This document shows positions 43,568 to 52,089 of a stretch of DNA of 64,000 nt, one piece after another. The translations under genes were made by a program, and so were the position numbers. Source of the stretch: Chromohalobacter marismortui (lineage in GTDB: Bacteria; Pseudomonadota; Gammaproteobacteria; Pseudomonadales; Halomonadaceae); the NCBI RefSeq assembly GCF_004364315.1, contig NZ_SOBR01000005.1:62001-126000 (forward strand). Reading direction: 5' to 3'. Numbering within the stretch: the first letter of the stretch is position 1; each line of letters begins with the position of its first letter. A model generated the notes under the pieces. That model did not search any database. It had not been told where the DNA came from and was given only the letters and a program-made list of their open reading frames with translations.

Positions 43568-44503
43568 ATGAAACGGGTGCATGTCATCGACTCCCACACG
43601 GCGGGAGAGCCGACACGGCTGGTCATGGAAGGCATGCCGGCGCTTTCCGGTCGTACCATCGCCGAGAAATGCGACGACTTCCGCGACAACCACGATGCAT
43701 GGCGGCGGGCCATCATGCTGGAACCGCGTGGGCACGACGTACTGGTCGGCGCGCTGTACTGCGCCCCCGAGTCCAGTGATGCCAGTTGCGGGGTCATCTT
43801 CTTCAACAATAACGGCTATCTCGGCATGTGCGGCCACGGCACCATCGGGCTGGTGGCATCACTGCATCATCTGGGGCAGTTGACGCCGGGCTGCCACAAG
43901 ATCGACACGCCAGCGGGCCCCGTCAGCGCCAAGCTTCACGACGATGGCGCCGTGACCGTGCGCAATGTCCTCTCTTACCGTTATCGCCGCCGGGTCCCCG
44001 TCGAGGTGCCGAGCTACGGCACCGTACACGGCGACATCGCCTGGGGCGGCAACTGGTTCTTCCTGGTCAGCGACCACGACATGTCCCTCGAACTCGACAA
44101 CGTCGAGGCTCTCACCGACTACACCTGGGCCATTCGTCAGGCGCTGGAGGCTCAGTCGATCACCGGGGAAAACGACAGCGTGATCGACCACATCGAACTC
44201 TTCTGCGACGACCGCGAGGCCGACAGCCGAAATTTCGTGCTCTGCCCCGGCAAGGCTTATGACCGCTCGCCATGCGGCACCGGCACCAGCGCCAAGCTCG
44301 CCTGTCTCGCCGCCGATGGCAAGCTGGCACCGGGGCAGATCTGGACACAGGCGAGCATCTGCGGCAGCCGCTTCGAGGCCTTCTACGAGCGGGAAGGCGA
44401 TGGCGTTCGTCCTTCGATCAAGGGGCGCGCCCATCTCAGCGCCGATGCCACCCTGCTCATCGATGAGCAGGACCCATTCGCCTGGGGCATCACGCGTCAG
44501 TAA
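43568..44503 (+). CDS. 4-hydroxyproline 2-epimerase (proline racemase family)
   Basis: 311 residues. The two catalytic cysteines are Cys88 (MCGHGTIG) and Cys236 ([12 protein letters not shown]), the pattern of proline racemase/hydroxyproline epimerase with both Cys kept; the related dehydratases have Thr in place of one. [15 protein letters not shown] is the conserved opening. It converts trans-4-hydroxy-L-proline to cis-4-hydroxy-D-proline. The downstream DapA-family gene, GntR regulator and FAD dehydrogenase fit the bacterial trans-4-hydroxyproline pathway and favour this over proline racemase. Confidence 0.9.
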   Translation: MKRVHVIDSHTAGEPTRLVMEGMPALSGRTIAEKCDDFRDNHDAWRRAIMLEPRGHDVLVGALYCAPESSDASCGVIFFNNNGYLGMCGHGTIGLVASLHHLGQLTPGCHKIDTPAGPVSAKLHDDGAVTVRNVLSYRYRRRVPVEVPSYGTVHGDIAWGGNWFFLVSDHDMSLELDNVEALTDYTWAIRQALEAQSITGENDSVIDHIELFCDDREADSRNFVLCPGKAYDRSPCGTGTSAKLACLAADGKLAPGQIWTQASICGSRFEAFYEREGDGVRPSIKGRAHLSADATLLIDEQDPFAWGITRQ

Positions 44504-44588
44504 CCCAACTTCTCTCGACGCTTCAGCGCCGGTCACCACGCTGCGCTGAGGCCACTACATGCAATGGACCAACCTCCGAGGAACAACG

Positions 44589-45536
44589 ATGAACGATGCC
44601 ATCTTTACCGGTTGCATTCCCGCACTGATGACGCCATGCACCGCCGACCGACAACCGGATTTCGACGCCTTGGTAGCCAAGGGCCGTGAACTGATCGAAC
44701 TGGGCATGAGCGGCGTGGTGTACTGCGGTTCCATGGGCGACTGGCCGCTGCTGAGCGAAGCGCAACGTCAGGAAGGCGTCGCACGTCTGGTCGAGGCGGG
44801 CATCCCGACCATCGTCGGCACCGGAGCGGTCAACTCCAAGGAAGCTGTTTCCCATGCGGCGCATGCGGCCAAGGTCGGCGCTCATGGACTGATGGTCATT
44901 CCCCGCGTGCTGTCTCGCGGCACGTCCGCCACCGCGCAGAAGGCGCACTTCTCGGCCATTCTGGATGCCGCGCCCGACCTTCCGGCGGTAATCTACAACA
45001 GTCCTCACTACGGCTTCGCCACCCGCGCCGACCTGTTCTTCGCATTGCGCGCCCAGCACGCGAATCTGATCGGTTTCAAGGAGTTCGGCGGCGCCGACGA
45101 CTTACGTTACGCGGCGGAACACATCACCTCACAGGACGCTGACGTCACCCTGATGGTCGGCGTCGACACCACCGTCTATCACGGCTTCGTCAACTGCGGC
45201 GCCACCGGCGCCATCACCGGTATCGGCAACGCCTTGCCCCGCGAAGTGCTGCATCTCGTGACCCTCAGCAAGCAAGCCGCCCAGGGGGATGTGGTCGCGC
45301 GCCGTCAGGCCAAGGAGCTCGAAGAAGCACTCGGCGTGCTGTCCTCCTTCGACGAGGGCGCCGACCTGGTCCTCTATTACAAGCACCTGATGGTACTCAA
45401 TGGCGAACACGAGTATACGCTGCATTTCAACGAGACCGATGCCCTCAGTGATGCCCAGCGACACTACATCGAAACCCAATACGAGCTATTCCGTACCTGG
45501 TACGCGAACTGGTCCGCCACCTTGAGCACCACCTGA
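44589..45536 (+). CDS. DapA-family lyase, probable pyrroline-4-hydroxy-2-carboxylate deaminase
   Basis: 315 residues of the class I aldolase/dihydrodipicolinate synthase fold. The Schiff-base lysine is Lys164 (GFKEFGGADDL); Tyr in VIYNSPHYGF is the partner residue. In hydroxyproline catabolism a DapA relative removes ammonia and water from 1-pyrroline-4-hydroxy-2-carboxylate to give alpha-ketoglutarate semialdehyde, and the neighbours support that role rather than lysine synthesis. The start at 44589 has GAGGA; the ATG at 44559 has none. Followed by a strong terminator. Confidence 0.85.
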   Translation: MNDAIFTGCIPALMTPCTADRQPDFDALVAKGRELIELGMSGVVYCGSMGDWPLLSEAQRQEGVARLVEAGIPTIVGTGAVNSKEAVSHAAHAAKVGAHGLMVIPRVLSRGTSATAQKAHFSAILDAAPDLPAVIYNSPHYGFATRADLFFALRAQHANLIGFKEFGGADDLRYAAEHITSQDADVTLMVGVDTTVYHGFVNCGATGAITGIGNALPREVLHLVTLSKQAAQGDVVARRQAKELEEALGVLSSFDEGADLVLYYKHLMVLNGEHEYTLHFNETDALSDAQRHYIETQYELFRTWYANWSATLSTT

Positions 45537-45600
45537 GGCAACTCCCTGCCTGATACGACGCACTGTCCAACGGCACCCTGGCAGATCGCGTCACTATCTA

Positions 45601-45631
45601 CCGGGAGGTCTGCGACCTCCCGGCTCCCTTT
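45601..45631 (+). terminator. Rho-independent terminator after the DapA-family gene
   Basis: Perfect 10-bp stem CCGGGAGGTC / GACCTCCCGG with a three-base loop and the tail CTCCCTTTT, 64 bases after the stop. Confidence 0.9.
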
Positions 45632-45712
45632 TCGGGTGCAGGAGCCTGCTGCTTCTCAGACGCATGAGATGGCGCCGGTGAGCTCATGTCTTCATCTTGG
45701 ACATTCACTGCA

Positions 45713-45728
45713 GTTTGTATACAGTATG
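45713..45728 (+). promoter_or_regulatory. Related operator before the GntR gene
   Basis: GTTTGTATACAGTATG shares TTGTATA-x-A-x-TAT with the two identical sites at 43523 and 46680, includes the palindrome GTATAC, and overlaps a possible -10 (TACAGT, 17 bases after TTGGAC). It suggests autoregulation. Confidence 0.5.
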
Positions 45729-45757
45729 CGAAATCCAATCTTCGGCAGAGGCCGACC

Positions 45758-46429
45758 ATGGCAACTTACAAGACACGCGCGCAATTCGTCGCGGATGACC
45801 TGCGCGGACGCATACTGGGCGGTGAGTTCAAGGGCGGTACTCAACTGCGACAAGATGCTTTGGCCAGAGATTACGACGTCAGCCGCATCCCCGTCCGTGA
45901 AGCCCTGCTGACCCTGGAATCCGAAGGGCTGGTCGAGTTTCATGCCCATCGGGGCGCCTTCACCACCGAGCTTTCCGTGGCCAAGATTCGCGAACTGTTC
46001 GATCTGCGCGTACTGCTCGAGACCTACGTTCTGCGCCATGCCATGAATGGCCTCACCGACGCGAATCTGAAAAAGGCCGAAGACATCCTGCTCAAGTACG
46101 ATGAAGCGCTGAATTCGGGCGGCGATATCGATAACTGGAGCGAGTACAACTTCGCCTTCCACCAGGCGCTGTACGCCCCGGCAGACTTGCCTGAAACGCT
46201 GTCGTTGATCAGCCAGTTGAATACCAAGTCCGATCGCTACATTCGTATGCAACTGGTCTATACGCAGGAAATCGAGAAAGCCGAACGAGAGCATCACGGC
46301 CTGCTCGAACTAGCCCGCCAACGCGATGCCGACAAGGCCTGCGAATTGTTGAAGACGCATATACAGGAAGCCTGCGAAGGCATCGTCGCGCTTCTGGACG
46401 AACGCGCGAAGCAGGCGGAGGCTCCCTAG
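45758..46429 (+). CDS. GntR family regulator with FCD domain
   Basis: 223 residues. The winged HTH spans 1-75 (VADDLRGRILGGEFKGGTQLRQDALARDYDVSRIPVREALLTLESEGLV) and the all-helical FCD ligand domain the rest, with its metal-binding His residues in FHQALY and EHHGLLELA. It sits between the hydroxyproline enzymes and is the probable local repressor acting at the three related sites in this cluster. The start at 45758 has AGAGG; the ATG at 45686 lies upstream of the promoter. Confidence 0.9.
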   Translation: MATYKTRAQFVADDLRGRILGGEFKGGTQLRQDALARDYDVSRIPVREALLTLESEGLVEFHAHRGAFTTELSVAKIRELFDLRVLLETYVLRHAMNGLTDANLKKAEDILLKYDEALNSGGDIDNWSEYNFAFHQALYAPADLPETLSLISQLNTKSDRYIRMQLVYTQEIEKAEREHHGLLELARQRDADKACELLKTHIQEACEGIVALLDERAKQAEAP

Positions 46430-46732
46430 CGCCGCAGCGCCTACTCTCTCTTCGACGAGCACGTTCATCCCCCGGGCCTCCCTAGGTCCTTGACCTGCCA
46501 GCGATGCACCTCCGGGCGCATCGATACTGACGTTCGCTGCTCCCCTCGCCTCCTCCCCAGACGGCCAGACACCCTGCATTTCCTCCTGGCTGTCATTGCG
46601 GCTCTCCACTGCCGGCATCGCATTCATGAATCGCGTCACGACTTTGGTCGACGGCTATTGAAGCCGGCATCGACATATCTTATATTTTATACAATCGACA
46701 AAGAAAAACACACCACCTGCGAGGAAATCTCC
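46430..46732. other. Intergenic region before the FAD dehydrogenase gene
   Basis: 303 bases; the first 250 hold nothing recognisable. A promoter (TTGAAG at 46658-46663, 17-base spacer, TATATT at 46681-46686) overlaps the operator at 46680-46695. Confidence 0.6.
46680..46695 (-). promoter_or_regulatory. Operator over the FAD dehydrogenase promoter
   Basis: TTATATTTTATACAAT is the exact reverse complement of the 16-base site at 43523-43538. It covers the -10 element of the promoter for the dehydrogenase and transporter genes. Confidence 0.7.
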
Positions 46733-48055
46733 ATGGGCTCACAGGATCAGGCCGTCCACGACAATGCCGAGCCGACAGACGTTACCGTCATCGGCGCCGG
46801 CGTGATCGGTATCGCCTGCGCCCTCGCGCTGAGTCGCCGAGGCTTGAACGTGATGGTGGTGGACAAGCAGGCACCCGGCATGGGGGCTTCCTTCGGCAAC
46901 GCGGGTCACATGGCCACCGAGCAGGTCTTTCCCATCGCCGATGCGTCGATCCTCAAACGCCTGCCTGGCATGCTGATGGACCCCATGGGGCCGCTGCGCC
47001 TGGACTGGCGCTACCTTCCCAAGGCGCTGCCCTGGTTCACCCGGTTGCTGTCGAATCTCCGTCCAACGCCCTACCAGGCCAGCACCAGCGGGCTACGGGC
47101 ACTCAACGAGGCGAGCCTCGATGCCTGGCGCCGGCTCCTCGACACGGTCGATGGCGCCCACCTGTTGAAGCAAGACGGCTCCTTCATGGTCTACGAGCGG
47201 GAAAGCTCCCTCACCGACCTGCAAACGCTGAAAGCCTGCATGGCAACGCAGGGCGTGCCGGTCGAATCCTGGTCGGGAAACGCCATCCGCAATGTGGCGC
47301 CACAACTGTCCGAGTCGATTCACGGCGGCCTGTTCTTTCCTGCGACCGGTCATGTCGTCGACCCGCTCGCAGTCGTCCAGCGTCTGGTGACGGCGGCCAA
47401 GTCGGAGGGCGTCACGTTCTGCCAGGACGAAGTCGTCTCCGGCCACGTTCATGCCCAGGGAGTCACGCTCGAGACGACTGCCCTGGGACGGCTCCACTGC
47501 CGTCAGGTGCTGGTGGCCTGCGGCGCGCACTCGGCGTCGCTCACCGCCCACCTCACCGGTAAACGAGTACCGCTGGATACCGAGCGCGGTTATCACCTGA
47601 TGCTACCCGGCGAGCAATCGCGTCTACCCATGGCGGTCACGTCGCTGGAGCGTCGCTTCATCATGACACCGATGTCGGATGGTCTGCGCCTGGCGGGTAC
47701 CGTCGAGTTCGCAGGTCTCAAGCGACCACCCAACATGGAAAGGGCCTGGCAACTGCATCGCTTGAGTCAGGGGCTTTTCAAGACGCCACTCGATACCACC
47801 GAGGCAACGCCCTGGATGGGCTTTCGTCCCTCGCTACCCGACTCATTGCCCGTCATTGATAGCGCGCAAGACAGTCGGGTGTTGCTGGCGTTCGGACACC
47901 ACCATCTGGGGCTGACCCAGGCCGCGGTAACAGCCGAGATGATCGCTGGGCTGGCAACGCCAGGAACGCCGGGCGCTGGTGCAACCCGGTGCGCTCCATC
48001 TACTCACAACCAAGCACTTCCCGAGTTGGCACCCTACCGGCTCGATCGCTTCTAA
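46733..48055 (+). CDS. FAD-dependent D-amino acid dehydrogenase, probable D-hydroxyproline dehydrogenase
   Basis: 440 residues of the DAO/DadA family. The FAD dinucleotide motif VTVIGAGVIGIACALALSRRG is at residues 17-37, and the C-terminal FAD-binding segment (GFRPSLPDSLPVIDSAQDSRVLLAFGHHHLGLTQAAVTAEMIAGL) is complete. In this cluster the expected reaction is oxidation of cis-4-hydroxy-D-proline to 1-pyrroline-4-hydroxy-2-carboxylate, between epimerase and deaminase. The start at 46733 has GAGGA; the longer frame to 46490 crosses the promoter. The family is certain; the substrate is inferred from neighbours. Confidence 0.87.
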   Translation: MGSQDQAVHDNAEPTDVTVIGAGVIGIACALALSRRGLNVMVVDKQAPGMGASFGNAGHMATEQVFPIADASILKRLPGMLMDPMGPLRLDWRYLPKALPWFTRLLSNLRPTPYQASTSGLRALNEASLDAWRRLLDTVDGAHLLKQDGSFMVYERESSLTDLQTLKACMATQGVPVESWSGNAIRNVAPQLSESIHGGLFFPATGHVVDPLAVVQRLVTAAKSEGVTFCQDEVVSGHVHAQGVTLETTALGRLHCRQVLVACGAHSASLTAHLTGKRVPLDTERGYHLMLPGEQSRLPMAVTSLERRFIMTPMSDGLRLAGTVEFAGLKRPPNMERAWQLHRLSQGLFKTPLDTTEATPWMGFRPSLPDSLPVIDSAQDSRVLLAFGHHHLGLTQAAVTAEMIAGLATPGTPGAGATRCAPSTHNQALPELAPYRLDRF

Positions 48056-48098
48056 ACGCAATCCCTTCAAGTCAGACAACAAGATCAAAGGAGATATC

Positions 48099-49541
48099 AT
48101 GTCCTCATCCAATGCCACTGCAAGGCTACCCAGCATGAGTGAGGTGTTGACGGTCATGGTGGGCTTCATCGCCATCATGTTCCTCAGCATCAATGTGCTC
48201 GGGCTGCCCATTCAGCTTGCGCTGTTCGCCTCCTGGTTCCTGGTCATGGCACTAGGCCTGAGGCTCAAGATGTCCTACACCGCCATGCAAGACGGCCTCA
48301 TCGACGGCATCCACAACGGCATGGAAGCCGTGTTGGTGCTCACCACCGTCGGCGCGCTGATCGGTACCTGGATCGCCGGGGGGATCGTGCCCAGCATCAT
48401 CTATTACGGGCTGACGGTGATGAACCCGCAGATCTTCCTGTTCGCCGCCTTCGTGATCTGCGCCCTGACCTCACTATCCACCGGTACTTCTTTCGGGACC
48501 GCAGGCACCGCCGGGGTGGCCATGATGGGTATCGGTCACAGCTTCGGCATTCCGCTCCCGCTGGTAGCCGGCGCGGTCATCTCCGGTGCTTACGTCGGCG
48601 ACAAGATGTCGCCGCTATCCGACACCACGGTGATGACCGCCTCGCTGTGCAAGGTCAACCTGATCGACCACATCCGTTCGATGATGACGGTCAGCGCGCT
48701 TGCCATACCAGTCGCATCAATTCTGTTTCTGGTCGTCGGGTTCTTCTATATCAACGTGGATATGGACACCTCGCGCGCCACCGTCGCCATGCAAGCGCTC
48801 GAGACCAACTTCACCATCACTCCTTGGCTACTGCTGCCGGCGGTCATCGTGATCGGACTGCTGACCCGCCGCTATCCGGCGATTCCAGTCATCACCTTCG
48901 GCGCGGTCCTGGGCAGCATCTGTGCCTGGTGGGCCCAAGGTGTCGGCCCCATCGATGCCATTCGCATCGCCTATGTGGGCAATGACATGCACTCCGAGGT
49001 GGAGTTTCTCAACACGCTGCTCAACCGCGGCGGTATCGAATCCATGCTCGGTGTCGTGGCACTGATTCTGTTTGCCTTGGGCCTCGGTGGCCTGATGAGC
49101 CAGGTGGGCATCCTCAAGACCATCAGCAATGGTTTTCTGCGCTGGGCCAGCAACCCGGGCCGCTTGACGGTATCGACCATGCTGGGTGGCTTTTTCGGTA
49201 ACTTCTTCGGCGGCGCAGCCTATGTGTCACTCATCACCGCCAGCACCATCACCGAGAAGAACTATGACGATCAGGGCGTGGATCGGCGAGTGCTCTCGCG
49301 CAATACCGAAGCCGGCGGCACCATCACCACCCCCATGGTGCCCTGGACCGACGGCGGTGTCTTCATGGCCACCACCCTCGGTGTCTCGACCATGGCCTAT
49401 CTTCCCTTCCTTTGGTACCACATGCTGGTGATCGCGATCTCGATATTCTATGGCTATGCCAACATCGCCATCTGGCGGACTCAGCCCCAGGCTGACAGTC
49501 AAGGCAGCGCCAACGCGCGGCAGAGCTTCCAAGCCTCCTAG
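48099..49541 (+). CDS. NhaC-family sodium-coupled antiporter
   Basis: 480 residues with about 11-12 transmembrane helices and the NhaC motifs ALTSLSTGTSFGTAGTAGVAMM and GAYVGDKMSPLSDTTVMTASL. Characterised members exchange Na+ for H+ or, as in malate/lactate antiporters, organic anions with Na+. The gene lies 43 bases after the FAD dehydrogenase and shares its promoter, so uptake of hydroxyproline or export of a product driven by sodium is a reasonable guess. The start has AAAGGAG. Confidence 0.88.
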   Translation: MSSSNATARLPSMSEVLTVMVGFIAIMFLSINVLGLPIQLALFASWFLVMALGLRLKMSYTAMQDGLIDGIHNGMEAVLVLTTVGALIGTWIAGGIVPSIIYYGLTVMNPQIFLFAAFVICALTSLSTGTSFGTAGTAGVAMMGIGHSFGIPLPLVAGAVISGAYVGDKMSPLSDTTVMTASLCKVNLIDHIRSMMTVSALAIPVASILFLVVGFFYINVDMDTSRATVAMQALETNFTITPWLLLPAVIVIGLLTRRYPAIPVITFGAVLGSICAWWAQGVGPIDAIRIAYVGNDMHSEVEFLNTLLNRGGIESMLGVVALILFALGLGGLMSQVGILKTISNGFLRWASNPGRLTVSTMLGGFFGNFFGGAAYVSLITASTITEKNYDDQGVDRRVLSRNTEAGGTITTPMVPWTDGGVFMATTLGVSTMAYLPFLWYHMLVIAISIFYGYANIAIWRTQPQADSQGSANARQSFQAS

Positions 49542-49569
49542 CACGGCACCGATAGTTCTCTCATCACCC

Positions 49570-49598
49570 GACAAGCCCTGCCCCGTGCAGGGCTTGTC
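49570..49598 (+). terminator. Terminator-like hairpin after the NhaC-family gene
   Basis: Perfect 12-bp stem GACAAGCCCTGC / GCAGGGCTTGTC with loop CCCGT, 28 bases after the stop; no T-run follows. Confidence 0.55.
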
Positions 49599-49699
49599 AG
49601 TCGCGTGGGGCTTTCCACTGCCCGATCGTTGGCTCATGGGCCACGCACCCTGCGTGATACACTGACGCCACTTTCGTATCCGCAACGCAGGACGCCCAC

Positions 49700-51271
49700 A
49701 TGTCCCTCGACGATCTTCACCTCAATCTTCGCAACCTGACGCCCGAGGACTATCCGCAGCTCAAGACGCTGATGGACCGCGTCTATCATGATATCGGCGG
49801 CGCGTGGCCAAAACGCACCATCGAGCGCTTGATCAGCGAGTTCCCCGACGGACAGATTGCCATCGAGGATGATCAAACCCTGGTCGGCGTGGCCTTGACC
49901 GCCCGCGTCGACTATGAAGAGTTTTCCAACCCGCACCGCTACGACGATCTGATGGACCAGCGGGAGATCATTCTCAACGCTCCCGAGGGCGACGCCATGT
50001 ATGGCCTGGACGTGTTGATCGATCCGGCCTATCGCGGTTATCGGCTCGGCCGGCGCCTCTACGAAGCCCGCAAGGATCTGTGTAAATCCTTGAATATGCG
50101 CGCCATCCTCGCCGGCGGACGGATTCCCAACTATCACCAGTACGCCAACGAAATGTCGCCGGCCGAGTACCTGGATCAGGTCTCGCGCAAGGAGATACAC
50201 GACCCCATCCTCTCCTTCCAGCTGGCCAACGACTTCCAGGTCAAGCGACTGCTGCGCAAGTATCTGCCGGAGGATGAAAAATCCCAGGGCTACGCGACCC
50301 TGCTCGAGTGGAACAACATCCTTTTCGAGCCTGCAGAGTCGGTACTCGACACGCGCAAGACCCAGGTGCGTGTGGGCGCGGTGCAGTGGCAAATGCGCGA
50401 GTTCTCCTCGGTGGAGGCGGTGCTGCAACAGGCCGAATACTTCATCGATGCACTGTCCGATTACCAAAGTGACTTCGCGGTCTTTCCGGAGCTCTTCAAC
50501 GCGCCACTGATGGGCCTGCAGGATCGTGCCGCGCAACAGGACCAGATCGCCGCCATTCGCTTTCTGGCCGGCTTCACCGAACATTTCAAGACCGAGCTGT
50601 CGCGCATGGCGGTGTCCTACAACATCAACATCATCGCCGGCTCGATGATCGAGGAACACGACGACGGGCATCTCTACAATATCTCCTATCTCTTCCACCG
50701 CGACGGCGACATCGAGGCCCAGGCCAAACTGCACATCACGCCTCAGGAGCGACGCGATTGGATCATCGAGGGCGGCGATGACCTACGCGTCTTCGACACC
50801 GATGCCGGGCGGATCGGCATTCTGATCTGCTACGACGTCGAGTTCCCGGAGCTCTCGCGGCTGCTCGCCGATCAGGACATGGACATTCTCTTCGTGCCGT
50901 TCTGGACCGATACCAAGAACGGCTACCTGCGCGTGCGCCATTGCTCTCAGGCCCGCGCCATCGAAAACGAATGCTATGTGGTGCTGTGCGGCAGCGTCGG
51001 TAACGTGCCGTCGATCGAGAACATGGAGATTCAGTACGCGCAGTCCTCGGTGTTCTCGCCTTCGGATTTCGCCTTCCCCCACGATGCGGTACTGGCCGAG
51101 ACCACCCCCAACACCGAGATGATCATGTTCTCGGATCTCGACCTGACCCGCCTCACGGTGGTGCGCAACGAAGGCTCGGTGACCAATCTGAAAGATCGCC
51201 GCCAGGACCTGTTCGACCTGCGCTGGCGCGACTGGTCGTGGAAATCGGGCTCGCGTCAGGACGACGCCTGA
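49700..51271 (+). CDS. GNAT acetyltransferase / carbon-nitrogen hydrolase fusion
   Basis: 523 residues in two domains. Residues 1 to about 200 are a GNAT acetyltransferase (acetyl-CoA loop DPAYRGYRLGRRLYEARKDL). Residues about 220-500 are a nitrilase-superfamily amidase with the full catalytic triad Glu264 (FPELFNAP), Lys343 (AKLHITPQERRDW) and Cys377 (LICYDVEFPEL). The same fusion occurs as a conserved protein in many bacteria, but its substrate is not known. The nitrilase part is closer to amidases and carbamoylases than to nitrile hydrolases. It is followed 40 bases later by mtfA. Confidence 0.9.
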   Translation: MSLDDLHLNLRNLTPEDYPQLKTLMDRVYHDIGGAWPKRTIERLISEFPDGQIAIEDDQTLVGVALTARVDYEEFSNPHRYDDLMDQREIILNAPEGDAMYGLDVLIDPAYRGYRLGRRLYEARKDLCKSLNMRAILAGGRIPNYHQYANEMSPAEYLDQVSRKEIHDPILSFQLANDFQVKRLLRKYLPEDEKSQGYATLLEWNNILFEPAESVLDTRKTQVRVGAVQWQMREFSSVEAVLQQAEYFIDALSDYQSDFAVFPELFNAPLMGLQDRAAQQDQIAAIRFLAGFTEHFKTELSRMAVSYNINIIAGSMIEEHDDGHLYNISYLFHRDGDIEAQAKLHITPQERRDWIIEGGDDLRVFDTDAGRIGILICYDVEFPELSRLLADQDMDILFVPFWTDTKNGYLRVRHCSQARAIENECYVVLCGSVGNVPSIENMEIQYAQSSVFSPSDFAFPHDAVLAETTPNTEMIMFSDLDLTRLTVVRNEGSVTNLKDRRQDLFDLRWRDWSWKSGSRQDDA

Positions 51272-51311
51272 GCCGAGACGCTGCCGGCAAACGGCGAGAA
51301 GGAGCCCAGTC

Positions 51312-52085
51312 ATGAAATGGTGGAACGCCTGGCGCAGCGAGCGTCATCCCTTCCCCGCCGAGGCCTGGGCCGAAGGTCTCGCGCGGGTGCCGCTGTTGCA
51401 GGCGCTTCCCGAGGAGGATGTCCGACGCCTCGGCGAACGCGCCTGGTCCTTTCTGCGTCGCAAGCGACTTGCGCTGTTCGACGACGAACTGTTCGACCTG
51501 CCCGCACGCCTGGCCCTGGTCGCCCAGGCGTGCCTGATGACGCTTCACTGGTCGGAAGACGAGGCCCGTGACGCCTTCGCCAACGTCCACGAGGTACGCG
51601 TGCTGCCGGAGGCCTTCCGCCGCAAGGTCGAGGAAATGGACGAGGCGGGCGTGATCCACGAATACGAGGACGAACGCGTCGGCGAGACCTGGCATCAGGG
51701 GCCCATCGTCCTGGCATTGTCGGACATTCAGGAAAGCGGCGACTGGGGCGGCTTCAACGTCATCATCCACGAGTTCGCCCACAAGCTGGACATGGGCAAC
51801 TCGCTGGACGCCGACGGCTTCCCGCCCTTGCCGCGCGCTATCGATGCCCGAGACTGGCACCGCGTCTTCACCGGCGTCTGGGACGACCTTCAGGCGCACC
51901 TGGCGCGCGGCGAGGCGCCGCCCATCGACGATTACGCCGCCAGCCATCCCGGCGAATGCTTCGCGGTCTGCTGCGAGTACTTCTTCACCGCACCGGACAT
52001 CCTCGACGCCGCCTATCCCGAGCTTTACGCACTGCTCGCGCGTTACTTCCGGCAGCAGCCGCTACAACGTTGCCCATCCCACTGA
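51312..52085 (+). CDS. mtfA: M90-family zinc peptidase MtfA
   Basis: 257 residues, normal length. The zinc-binding motif His153-Glu154-x2-His157 (IIHEFAHKLDM) and the downstream conserved PGECFAVCCEYFF, which supplies another Glu ligand, are intact. E. coli MtfA is a cytosolic aminopeptidase that binds the Mlc repressor and modulates glucose PTS expression; whether that link exists here is unknown. The ribosome-binding site is AGAAGGAG. Convergent with the DUF748 gene, four bases apart. Confidence 0.93.
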   Translation: MKWWNAWRSERHPFPAEAWAEGLARVPLLQALPEEDVRRLGERAWSFLRRKRLALFDDELFDLPARLALVAQACLMTLHWSEDEARDAFANVHEVRVLPEAFRRKVEEMDEAGVIHEYEDERVGETWHQGPIVLALSDIQESGDWGGFNVIIHEFAHKLDMGNSLDADGFPPLPRAIDARDWHRVFTGVWDDLQAHLARGEAPPIDDYAASHPGECFAVCCEYFFTAPDILDAAYPELYALLARYFRQQPLQRCPSH

Positions 52086-52089
52086 ATGC

